A stretch of DNA of 64,000 bases. Origin: Apteryx mantelli (taxonomy: Eukaryota > Chordata > Aves > Apterygiformes > Apterygidae). Within the stretch, counting starts at the first letter, position 1; each line of letters opens with the position of its first letter. Below, one piece after another: positions 1 to 9,747 of the stretch. A program made the position numbers and the translations under genes. The notes beneath the pieces were generated by a model. That model had not been told where the DNA came from and ran no database searches. It was given only the letters and a program-made list of their open reading frames with translations. Location: positions 34,259,447-34,323,446 of the forward strand of contig NC_089984.1 in NCBI RefSeq assembly GCF_036417845.1, written 5' to 3'.

Positions 1-226
1 CAACACAAGCTGCAGCACAACAGCACTAGTGCAGTGACACACATGTACACAACACTTTGTTCATTAAAGATAGGTCACGTATCACTTGTGAATGGTAAAC
101 ACCATTAACCTTTGTTTGACAGTCACTGCAGATGTAAATAACCAGCAAGAAGGTTCAACAGAAAACTGCAAAGAGCGAGGCAGACACAACACAATGCTCA
201 GGAGTACAAACCAACAAATTTGACAC

Positions 227-329
227 CTACACAAATTGGTACTTTCCACCCTTGATGCCATATTTACAAGCTCTCCAAACAAGCAGTACCATGACATTGT
301 GATTCCTACTACTCCTGCCACCACAGGTC
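227..329 (-). CDS. GUCY2G: GUCY2G exon: late catalytic domain
   Basis: A 103-nt exon with acceptor AG at 330-331 and donor GT at 225-226. It reads [10 protein letters not shown], then [17 protein letters not shown]. This is the most conserved motif of class III cyclases, with the catalytic Asn and Arg of NMASR present. The family's MPRYCLFGDTVNMASR has become [16 protein letters not shown] here. The changes at Pro-Arg and at Asp-Thr are in nearly invariant positions and fit relaxed selection. The exon itself is open. The next, last exons should be to the left of position 1; I see nothing convincing in 1-226. Confidence 0.75.
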
Positions 330-2130
330 CTGGAGTAAAAACTCTGAGACTGTCAAGTCAGAATGCATTATATTCAAATCAATTTCCCTGTCCCGGGACC
401 TCACAACTTCAAATCCAAATTTGAGAAAGAATCCACAGTAGCTGATATCAATGGACATCTAGTTGATTTTGGTGCAGAGAAGCCAAACTAGGCATCTGAC
501 CTGATACTCCCACATAAGCACATCTCCTGTTAGCTCAGCCCTGGAAGGAGGGAAGCCACATCAGGACTGCAAGCCTTTCCCGCATGGGATCTCAACTCAG
601 TGCCACACTGAGGTAAATACTGCATACACTGTCAGAGCTGGCAATACACTACACAATATAAACACAGCCAAAGTCTCAGACCCAGATAGCATGCGTGGCG
701 GTACAGAAACTCCCTGTTTTAATCCTAATTTAAACACCAACTTCATCTCTTTATTCCGTAAATCTCTTAACAATTTGTTTAAATGTTCCAGCCAGGAACA
801 AGGAAAAAACCAACTTATCTCACAATAGTATCATAACACCCATGACTCAATACACGTAAAGCATTGCGTAGAAGTACACAGCTTGTATTAGGGGTGTACC
901 TCTTTACCCCATTCTGAAGAACAAATCTTCCCAAGCTATCTCCATGCAAAGGGCAGCTGTCACTCACAGGTGCAGAGGAAGAAATAACCATTGGTTATAT
1001 ATATCATATGCCTACAGGCATTTCATTTAACTTATCATTCTGACCCTGCACAGGCCAAATTCAATGGCTTCAGAGAAACAAATAACTCTTGCAGTCAGGC
1101 TGTTACACACTAAAGGGAGAAACTACTGTCCTGACCCCTATCAGAAGCAGCAACATAATCCGAAGCATGGGGATCAGCATGCTTTCTAACACATTTTTCT
1201 TTACTTTGCTGTTACATGGAAAACTTAGTATCCATCTGATCACTTATCCTGCTCTTTGAAAGCAATTTAGTCAGACATTTTCCAGTTCCAAGTTCTAAGA
1301 GGAATGTCATTAAATTTACCTATATAAAGCCTACCTTCAATGCAAGCAGATTTGCCTCTGTGCTCTGTTACTGTGCAGATGCACAGACTTTCGGTACACA
1401 GCTTTGGAAAGCTGCCACAGTGCAAAGAGGGAGCTCCTCTGTGGTGCTACCACACCTTCCACACTGGTGCTCCACAGTCTTCCCAGACTGCTTCCCACGC
1501 TGAGCAGCCTGTGCCTCCTCTCCTGCTGAACTTTCTCTGCACGTGGTTTCATCCATGTTAGCACCCTCCTCCCACGGGCTGGCTCCCTGAAGGGATCTAC
1601 AAATTGTGACACAAACCACCACTGGAAGGGATCCCACACTGCTGCAAGTCAGTCTGCTTTCCTGCTTACACTCATCTCCCCTGCTAATTGGCCTGTCATG
1701 GAAAACATCATCAGTATTTTTCTTCTGGAAATAAACACAGCTGACATAGGTATGTCAACACCCCTAAGAGACAGACTTGTTTCTGGTCATTCAGGATGCA
1801 TGTAATATTGACCTCACTTATAAAGACAATTAAGCCACAATATGTAGCAGTCTTGTCAGTAACATGCTAGCGTTGTGTCGAGTTCTGCCCCAAAATATGT
1901 TCTGAGGCAATCTTGCAGATTTAAATTGCACTTTTGTTCCTTTCCATAAATTTAACATTTAGCAGAGAGTCAAAATGATGCAGTATTGCAAGATGGGAAG
2001 TGCAGATCCTATTCCTTGGTGAGTGCTAAAGCAGAGGTCTAATGCTAAAGCAGAGGTCTTATCACAGTGAAATGTTTGCACAGCACTATAAATTTACACA
2101 ATGATTAACAAGCCTCGATAAGAGCATTCT

Positions 2131-2340
2131 AAGCACTTTTCATTGTCTTAATGTCCAACACTTCCATAGCACCTTTCAGTGAATATCTCAAAGTATTTTA
2201 AAACAGTAATTAAATAATTAATATGGCAGATTTAATCTTCCCTTTACAAACTGGGAAACACTGAGACAGAAAGAATGAAGTGAATAAGTCAAGAGCAGGA
2301 TGGCAAGCTAGGTTCCAGAATCAAGGAGAAGGTTACCTGA
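2131..2340 (-). repeat. MIR-like (CORE-type) ancient SINE fragment
   Basis: Read on the plus strand the segment has the usual reverse-strand MIR layout: a CTCAAAGTATTTTAAAAC box, a poor TTAA-rich middle, then CCCTTTACAAACTGGGAAAC, ACTGAGACAGA, and an AAGTCAAGAGCAGGATGGCAAG tail region similar to the GGTCACACAGC...GGCAG portion. It is strongly diverged. Called by eye from memory of the MIR consensus. Confidence 0.5.
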
Positions 2341-2589
2341 ATAATATGAGTCATCAAGGAAAAATATAGTCTAATCTTAACATGATCCCCAGAATGAATT
2401 ATGAATTGAGAAAACTTATGAATTTTGCATTTATTTCACTTACATTGAAAATATAAACTTCATATACATACATATATCAAATCAAGAAAACAAATTTAAG
2501 GGTTTTAATATACAATTTATCATGTGTTTGGAGAGCCACAGTAATAGATCATAAGCACCTATAGCAAATGTAAGGTAAAACTCAAGAGT

Positions 2590-2760
2590 TAATCCCCTGG
2601 AAGGAAGTTTACACCAACAGGTTTTACCTCGCAGTTGTGATAGGTGTGTCACCATGCCTCAGTGGGTGGCAATTTCTTACACTCTTGATAATTCAGCCAT
2701 GTACCTGATGTCCACCCACACCCACCACCTCACAACCGGCCAGGCTTATGCTGTGTGAAG
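2590..2760 (-). pseudogene. GUCY2G: Possible remnant of the missing GUCY2G catalytic exon
   Basis: The exon between 4564 and 329 should encode the GDAYMV...DEIAT...RIGLH stretch. On the minus strand a GAAATTGCCACC string (2676-2665), which matches codons for EIAT, is preceded at about the right distance by a GTGGTGGGTGTGGG / CATCAGG pattern resembling codons for MVVSG and IR. Stops and indels break all frames. No clean splice sites are seen. This is weak, position-supported similarity only and may be chance. Confidence 0.25.
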
Positions 2761-4563
2761 GCCAATACACTGTTTCAGCTTCCCTACGGACACATGCCCT
2801 ATCTTGAAAGAAATCATGACTCTCAGGAAGTGCAAAGACATCCATGACATTTAAGCATCACCAGTGGTTTCTACCCTTTAGCAATAAAAAGAGAGCAACT
2901 ACTTTATATCCGTATACTTTATATCCATATATATATCTTTATATCTTATGAGCATGGTACAGGACAAACTTCAGCCAACTTTAGAGGTGGTGCAGACTAA
3001 ACAAAATCAGGAGTTAAGATCTCTTTTCTCCACTAGCTCAGGTGCTCTCTTCCCAAACAATATTGGGCTTGCAGTCTGCAGCCACACATAGAGCATATTG
3101 CATCTGTTGGAGAGAAACACGGATTTTGACAGGGTTTGGCTTTGGCCCTCCCAGATAGAGCTTTATCCTGTCTCAGTTTATCTTTGGGCTAAGTGGGGTT
3201 TGTAAGGGGAACTTTGTAAGGTTGACTGAATGCATACAGGCTTTTGAAGGGAAGTGGTATGTAATTCAGTAGGATTAGAAGGATGTTCCGACTGTGAATA
3301 TACAGAAACCTCCTATTTAATCTTTGCTTTCATCATCATTGTGAAGATGTTAATTAGAAGAAAAGTTGTTGACCTTTTGTGCTCAGAAGGAAGCCCTGAA
3401 AATACCAGCAGTGCAAATCACTGAAGGCCTTTACTGAAATTTCTTCTGTGGCTCTGTTCAGAACACTCTTTCAGGACTGCAGAACATACGGCCAAGGGTA
3501 CTGGACTGAAACTACTTACATCCAACCAGCTAAAGAGTTCAGAAAAAGGCCAAAGAAATTTGTGTCTGTCACTCATCCATACATGTATGCATAGCTGTAA
3601 ATACAAATGCTGGCAACCACACACACGGAGCGAATACATGGTTGTGATCTACCTCCTTCACAACAGGTTGTCTGGGAGGATTTAATGATCAGACACTCCT
3701 CTTGCTGACTGCAAAGCATTGGTTCATTTCTGAGGGTACTTTAGGATATACCTTCCGTATTGTCCACACCAGCTTAGTTTATGACTAGTACTGTAACTGT
3801 GCATGGACAGTCATCACATAACTATTCCCATACAGCTGACAATCCCATTCCTTGTGAATTATATTTTCATCTTTTTCTACCCCAAGCTCACCTAAATATG
3901 CCAAGCCAAATTCTCACCAACAAAATGTCATTTTTTTGACACAAGGACCATTCTAGAGGCAAATTAAATCACTTTACCATTCTGAGTTACCCATGGTTAA
4001 ATCTCTTAACACATTCCTAAAGTTGTTGAAAAATCCAGACGAAAAATTTTCTCATTCAAAGTGCCAGTCTGTCAAAAACATCTTTTCATCTTTTTAGTGG
4101 AAGAAATTAATTTTAACAAATCTAGCAAAACAAAAAAAGTGCTGAAAAATCTTTAAAAGTTTTTGAAAAATTTTTTTAATGTTTAAATTAAAAGTATAAA
4201 TAAATCTGAATCTTCACTCCTATAAAGACTATTTTTCAAAATGTAAATAGAAATGGGAGAAAAAAAACCATAAATATTTTGAAGTTACTGAAAACAATGC
4301 TCCTTTATTGGCCCAAACCAAAATTTTATTCGAAATTTTTGCAAGGGGAAATCTTTAACTACATCAAAACTTTCTTTAGCAGACATGGAAACAAGTTTCC
4401 TGCTCACACCCATTACTAGATGGTTAAAAAGCATTTGCTACCAACCTGCCTATTGAATTATTCTAGCAGAGCTTCCTTTTCATGGCTAGGGGAAGGGTCA
4501 CGATGAAAGCTCTGCCATAAAAGCCATCCCATGACTCAATACCCAGGAAGTGCTACATCTTGG

Positions 4564-4754
4564 CTTATAAATAGCATATATTTTGATGATGTTACTGCAG
4601 AGGCTGAACAGGTCATTGAAGCAACTAACCACTTGTTTGGGGGGGTTGTCTAGAGAACACAAGCTGGTAAATCCAACGCTGTCTGAGAAGAAAAGTCACA
4701 GAATCAAAACTCTTCAGCTCCAATTTCCCAACAATGAGCTGCTCTCCAATGAAG
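4564..4754 (-). pseudogene. GUCY2G: GUCY2G exon: start of catalytic domain, frameshifted, donor lost
   Basis: Acceptor AG at 4755-4756, then [20 protein letters not shown] in one frame. The family continues with a metal-binding FSDIVGFT motif. Here the frame runs FLLRQR and reaches a TAG after a further 18 residues, while the expected sequence resumes in another frame as [24 protein letters not shown] and an ending IYK. So there is at least one indel near 4680-4690. The exon length (191 nt) also differs from the phase expected from its ends by one base. The usual exon end (Tyr-Lys) is followed by CC rather than GT. A 7-C run at 4638-4644 could hide a sequencing slip, but it does not explain the lost donor. 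Confidence 0.8.
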
Positions 4755-5634
4755 CTGGAAAGGAGGAGAAAAGGGATCACTTCTTTTGTGCTGCTTCTTG
4801 TTCTCCATTTCATTCGTTTGCCCTTGAGGCCTTACTCTTTTTTGGAAATAGGCAAGATAAGTTACTGAAAGCATTTTCCAAGCTACTCTTAAAATTACTT
4901 AGGCAGAATATCACCTAACAAGATAAAAACCTCAGGAAAAAAAAAAAATCAAGGAAAGTGGAGCACTGCCCATCATACTGACCAATATTATTTTTTCATT
5001 TCTTCCTCTGCCCCGACATTCCTTCGCATCCACCATTGGCTTCTGTTTCTTAACTCCAAGCACATTAGAGCAGCACTTTTGTTGTTTATTTGTATGGAGT
5101 CTCAGGCAAAGAAATCATGGTAAAACTCCAGCCCAGCTCCAAAGCACTCTTTACAATACAAATAAGAATGAATAATTAGAGAATCATTCATCTACTATTT
5201 AAGCTCCACACAAAATAGTTGTCATATTCAATGAGACATAAGATAGCATGTTTAAGAGCTCCAATAAACAAGTTCCTATAATGGATTTGTGTGTCAGTGA
5301 GTTGTGGTGATGATGTATGCCCTTACCTTATAGCAAAGGCAAAGTAAAACATGTTAGCGGCAACTGCCAAGGAAGAGATTCATCTTCAGAGAGAACTCAG
5401 TGAAAGAGTTATTGAGACATAGGTTAACACATTTCACCTTGTGTTTGCTGCAAGTTAACAGCACCCACACAGCTACCACCAGTCAGCAGGAATGGGATAG
5501 TCTGCTATGCCGTCAGAAAAGTCTGTGTATAAGCCCGGAGTGACGCTACGTAAAGCACTCTGGAACAATCCTGGTGGGGAAAAATATTTCATGTACATCA
5601 GAAGATGACCTTGGGAACATAGTTGTTTGACTAC

Positions 5635-5778
5635 CTAGGCAACACTGATGACAAGAGGTCGTCTATCCTCCTCTTCTCTGCCACTAACTGCACTGTCCTT
5701 TCTTCCACCACGTCCTCCAAATGACTGGCATATTTTTCCAGTTTTCTCACCATGCTGTCTAAGATGCTAATGTGTCTC
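5635..5778 (-). CDS. GUCY2G: GUCY2G exon: dimerisation (signalling helix) segment
   Basis: A 144-nt exon, acceptor AG at 5779-5780, donor GT at 5633-5634. It carries the coiled-coil linker found between kinase-like and cyclase domains: ISILDSMVRKLEKYASHLED, then VVEERTVQLVAEK and LLSSVLP. These are hallmark residues of receptor guanylate cyclases, where the helix pairs two chains so that the two catalytic domains meet. The first G completes the Gly codon begun in the upstream exon, and the final AG joins a C in the next exon to make Ser of the LPSFIGEQL motif. No stop or frameshift is seen. Confidence 0.85.
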
Positions 5779-6883
5779 CTGGGATATGTACGAGCAGGTC
5801 ATATTTGTCTGTCATTCAGTACTGAGCAACACAGCATGCAGCTACAAATGATGGCATTTCAGATTCCAGTAGTTTCCTCCTGGGGGTAGATTTTATGGCA
5901 GGGGAGAGAATAATTTGTCTAATCTATATTACAGGCCTTTTCATCAGGTGCCATAGGTAGATCATGCTTGGGTCCTCCTACCACGTGTCTCTACAGAATC
6001 TACTTACTCTGCTAATGATGCAGTCATTTCTCACTCTAGTTTTAAGGAATAGATTGCTGAAGAAAGAAATTATTTTGAAAAAAAATAGAAAATTGAGCCT
6101 GGTGTGGTTTAATACTGGCTGCATGGGACCAGCTGGATCTAGCTCAAAAGCCTCTCTCTGACCAGAAGCAGCTGCTGAATTAAAGTGAAAAAACAATAGG
6201 ATATGTACACAGTGACTCTTAGGATCTCCTAAAACAACTGTGTTAGCCTACAGCTACCTAAATTCCCTTTAAGACTCAAACTTGTAGGCTTGCATCCTGG
6301 GCAAATTCTATAATGGGTTATTATATAATAAAATACTGAGATATTGAAAGGAATAAAATTTAAATGTTTACTCAAGAGGAGGTATTGCAGGGAGGGGAGA
6401 TCAGGGGTATTTACTTTTCAGTAGGCACAACTGCAAATGAGAGATGAGGCAAATTTTCTCTTTTCAGCTTACTTTGAGAGTATTTGTACATAGCAAGATT
6501 AATTCAATATCTCTTTTGCTTCAAGAAGAGAATAGAAACACATTGAGAATGAGTAGGGAGAGGACTGATTACAGATATAGAAAACTTAGTCTGTAACAGT
6601 CTGACACCCATGAAATCCAAAGCAACCAGAGCCTGTTGTCTAGCTAACATAGCATCTGGTTTCAACTGTATATTACTCATCTTAATTTCCTGTCCTAAGC
6701 CACCTAATATCGTCACTGCGGTCTGTTCAGCAACTACTATTTCCCATTTCTAGAACAGCCGCATCTGAGCAGTGAACAAACAACCCCTACAGGCTTCACA
6801 GTTTACAAAACACTCATGATTCCTGCCGGGTGAAAGGCACCTATTTGTGGTAATAACTGTTCTACAAGTGAGGAAAAACACAC

Positions 6884-7061
6884 CCTTCAGGGCTTGCTTC
6901 TCTCAACCACCTTTTCACAGAGAAGAAAGCTGGTCTCTGCTCTGGATTTTCATTCCAACAAGCTCTTAATAAGGCAATGATCCTTTCATTGCACTTCTCC
7001 ACACACAGGGATGACATTAGGGAAATAAGAGCAGATAAGTCCTTGGTTTTGCTGATAATCT
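6884..7061 (-). CDS. GUCY2G: GUCY2G exon: C-terminal part of kinase homology domain
   Basis: A 178-nt exon with acceptor AG at 7062-7063 and donor GT at 6882-6883. It reads through without a stop. The core motif ALLRACWNENPEQRPAFF is the conserved end of the kinase-like domain of membrane guanylate cyclases (LxRxCWxExPExRP), followed by KRWLREASPEG. This domain does not phosphorylate; it binds ATP and relays ligand binding to the cyclase. The preceding exon would end in a lone G completing a Glu codon; I could not find it. This exon looks intact, but it belongs to a broken gene. Confidence 0.8.
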
Positions 7062-9719
7062 CTGAATATTGCAAACATGATTCATCAGGAGCCTGGCGTC
7101 CGCTAATGGTTATTCTCAGTTTCGTTTTAGTATTAGTCAGATTTAGTCTAAACTTAGAGCAAGAAAAGGGAGGTGTCCTTCCCATAAAGGGTTTGAGCTC
7201 GCCACCTAGGAAAGCTTACAGTAACATCATCATCTATGTTCCTGAAGCTACCACACCTCAGACAGCTGAAGGAGTGCAAGATCTGAGAGCAAGTCAATGT
7301 AAAGAAATGAAATCAGCTCCCCAGAGGCTGGGCTACCTCCACACCTGGGTACCAGGACAATCTGGTAACCCTGGCTTCAGAAATCCCTGCTAGCTCACTT
7401 CTTTATCTGGCAAACTTTTCTCAGTGGAGGAGTTCCTGTTTTCCATCAGCCAAGTCCCAAATTACACAAACAAGTGTGGCAAGTGCATTATTTAGCGTTA
7501 AGCATGTGAGATGACACTGATGTCAATCAGTATGGAACTACTTCAATGCATAACATTTGGAACATACTTTGTGTTCTTTATAACTCCCAAATAAAAGTAT
7601 TGTCCTTGTTTCTAATGAGCATGTGAATTCATCAAGAGTATAATGACCATCCATGCCAGTCCTTGGTTACCTTCTGATCTTTAAGGATGATACTATCGTC
7701 AGTTTATTTTCTACCAGATGTCATCCACTTGCTTTTGCAAGCTTCCCTTTTTGAATCTTTAGAAACACTACCATGTGACAGCAGCCCCAACACCGTTACT
7801 AGCAGGGTGATGATAAGGGTGATCTCTGACACGTGTTAAAATCATGCCACCAATCATCTCTAGGTACAAGGAAGTCGAGTAAGGTGTTATCACAGCAAAA
7901 CATGATTAGCATAGATGCACACTCTCAGTTTGCTTTGCCATCACATAATCTTTGGCAACTCTTCAGCGCCTTTGCACCATTCGGGCATTAGAGAGCTACC
8001 GAGAAACTTGTTTAATCAACTTCTTGAGGAGTCTGAAAGGCGTGGTGTTAACCCTGGCACTGCCAATGCTGACATCCTGGCTCTGGCTTTCAGAAAGACT
8101 TTCAGTGAAAGAGCTTAAAATCTCTGAAAATCAGCCTGAGGGATCACCTACTGATGATGCAAGAGTTTGATCAGAGGCTATCTTTCACAAGACTGGCTTA
8201 ACCTCTGGACTAACTTTAAATTTGTTAAACTTGCTCACTAGTTTAAAAGCCCTGATTTTCAGAACTCCTGATTACTCACTTATCGCCTGATACACTTATT
8301 TTGGTGACTAACTCTGGAAGTAAGACACTAACTTTTAAGCTTTCCTCCGAAAAACTTTTGCCTTAAGGCTTAATCCTTCTATGCCTTAGTTCTCCTTCCC
8401 TCCTCCTTTTTTAAGGATATGATCACGCATGCCACATATTTCTCTTAGTTAATATTAGGAACAGTCATTGTTATCTTTGAAAAGTGCAATGTCTTCTCTC
8501 AAACTACCTGACAGTGCAAATCTTGTGACCCAGATATTCATTCTGAAATCCACAGTGTGGTCTCTCTTTAGGACACCAGCCAGCCAGCTGACAGAAGCAA
8601 TTTATTTTGTTAAATTGCAGACAGATACAGAAAACTATTTAAGAATCCATTTCTAATATCTGTTTTTCACTTTATTTCACAAACAAAAAAAAATCAAACT
8701 GCTCTATCATCTAAAGTTCACCAATATTCAAGATGCTCAGAAAATTGAAAGTTTTCTTCCCCATAGAAGTTACAAATAAAAGAATATCTTAGAGAAAAAA
8801 TTCAAAACCTGATAAAATCTAATTCTTTCATAGACATTTTTTCTATATTTCAGTGAAGAATATTGATAGCAGAAAGTTTCCAGCCATCTATAAAGGATAT
8901 TGTTCTAAAAGAACAACCTTCAATATACTCAAATTCTGGACATGCCAAGAAGGCGTCAACATCAGCAAAGCCGCCACTTCAGGGAATATTGCCTGCTTGC
9001 ATTACACATTCAAGCTAATAAAGTGCTTCATCATAGAAAAGGCAAGTTCTACATGGAAAACAAGCTGTATGCAGTTTCAGATAACTCAACATGCATGTAG
9101 TGACTCTAAGGAGTGATTTTCATAGCCATCCAGTGAGGAACTGTTCAGTGGCTCAGAGGTTAAAGTGTGCTCAAAACATAAGACTTGTGCCAAAAGTGTG
9201 ACAAACTAAGCCCTGCAAAATGCCATGCATTACTGTTTCCAGAGGAATCACTCTGTGGTGCTTTCCTTGCAGATACTGCTGTTTCAGCGCTGGCCTTTGG
9301 GCTGCTGTGGGCTGAAGCCCAGATGCTATTCACCCTACTGCTGGCAGGACCGCAGCAGCCCCATTTCTATCAGCTAAATGCAGCCTTGGGCCACAAACAG
9401 CACCTCTGCCTCTCTGGCCATTCTCATCTTCACACTGTTGCCAACACTGTACTGACATTTTAAAATACTACCTCTTATACTTCACTGTTAAAAGGCAAAA
9501 CAGAAGATTACTGAGAAGTGTCTAAGGTAACCCAGGTCATTTTGTCAGAACTATGTACACTCATGCTGGTCGATCCAGTTTGGAGGCAGTGATCTCAACC
9601 TCACTCAGTGAGGGACAGAACAGTGCACACAGCTACAGCCTCAAAGGACGGCTAGCTGGTATATGCTCACAGATCCTGCAATCACCCCTCCAGATACATC
9701 CCGGGACAACAAGCTGCGT

Positions 9720-9747
9720 GTTGTGTGCAACTCAAATTGCACACAAC
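9720..9747. repeat. Perfect 11-bp inverted repeat
   Basis: GTTGTGTGCAA (9720-9730), a 6-base spacer, then TTGCACACAAC (9737-9747). The arms are exact reverse complements. No neighbouring gene or T-tract suggests a function. Confidence 0.8.

Larger units (their letters stand above)
330..4563. other. GUCY2G intronic DNA, no further gene recognised
   Basis: Apart from the possible exon remnant and a MIR-like SINE, I see no coding signal. There is a small tandem duplication of about 18 bp at 2023-2059 (GCTAAAGCAGAGGTCT twice). The minus-strand open frames at 1337-1639 overlap each other in different frames and match nothing I know. Confidence 0.5.
227..7061 (-). pseudogene. GUCY2G: GUCY2G-like receptor guanylate cyclase, decayed (3' half in window)
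   Basis: Four exons read on the minus strand match the membrane guanylate cyclase family in the right order: end of the kinase homology domain (6884-7061), dimerisation helix (5635-5778), start of the catalytic domain (4564-4754) and a late catalytic exon (227-329). The exon ends agree in phase where they can be tested (E split as G/AG, G as GG/G, S as AG/C). The family converts GTP to cGMP; GC-G is a single-pass receptor known in mouse and a pseudogene in human. The catalytic exon has a frameshift, an in-frame stop and no GT donor, so no intact enzyme can be made from this copy. The ligand-binding, membrane and early kinase-like exons expected to the right were not found. Assignment to GUCY2G rather than another GC rests on its place beside ACSL5 as well as on sequence. 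The 3' end lies before position 1. Confidence 0.8.

Noticed and set aside
1-226. Search for the final GUCY2G exon (acceptor-like CTCTTTGCAG on the minus strand near 160)
   Set aside because: The frame after it does not match the expected end of the cyclase domain.
1337-1639. Two overlapping minus-strand open frames (100 and 89 codons), with a possible donor near 1336
   Set aside because: Neither frame resembles the guanylate cyclase exon expected here, and two conflicting frames suggest chance.
4583-4918. Plus-strand open frame of 111 codons
   Set aside because: It is the antisense shadow of the broken GUCY2G catalytic exon.
9185-9463. Plus-strand open frame of 92 codons
   Set aside because: No family match, no acceptor or donor at its ends.
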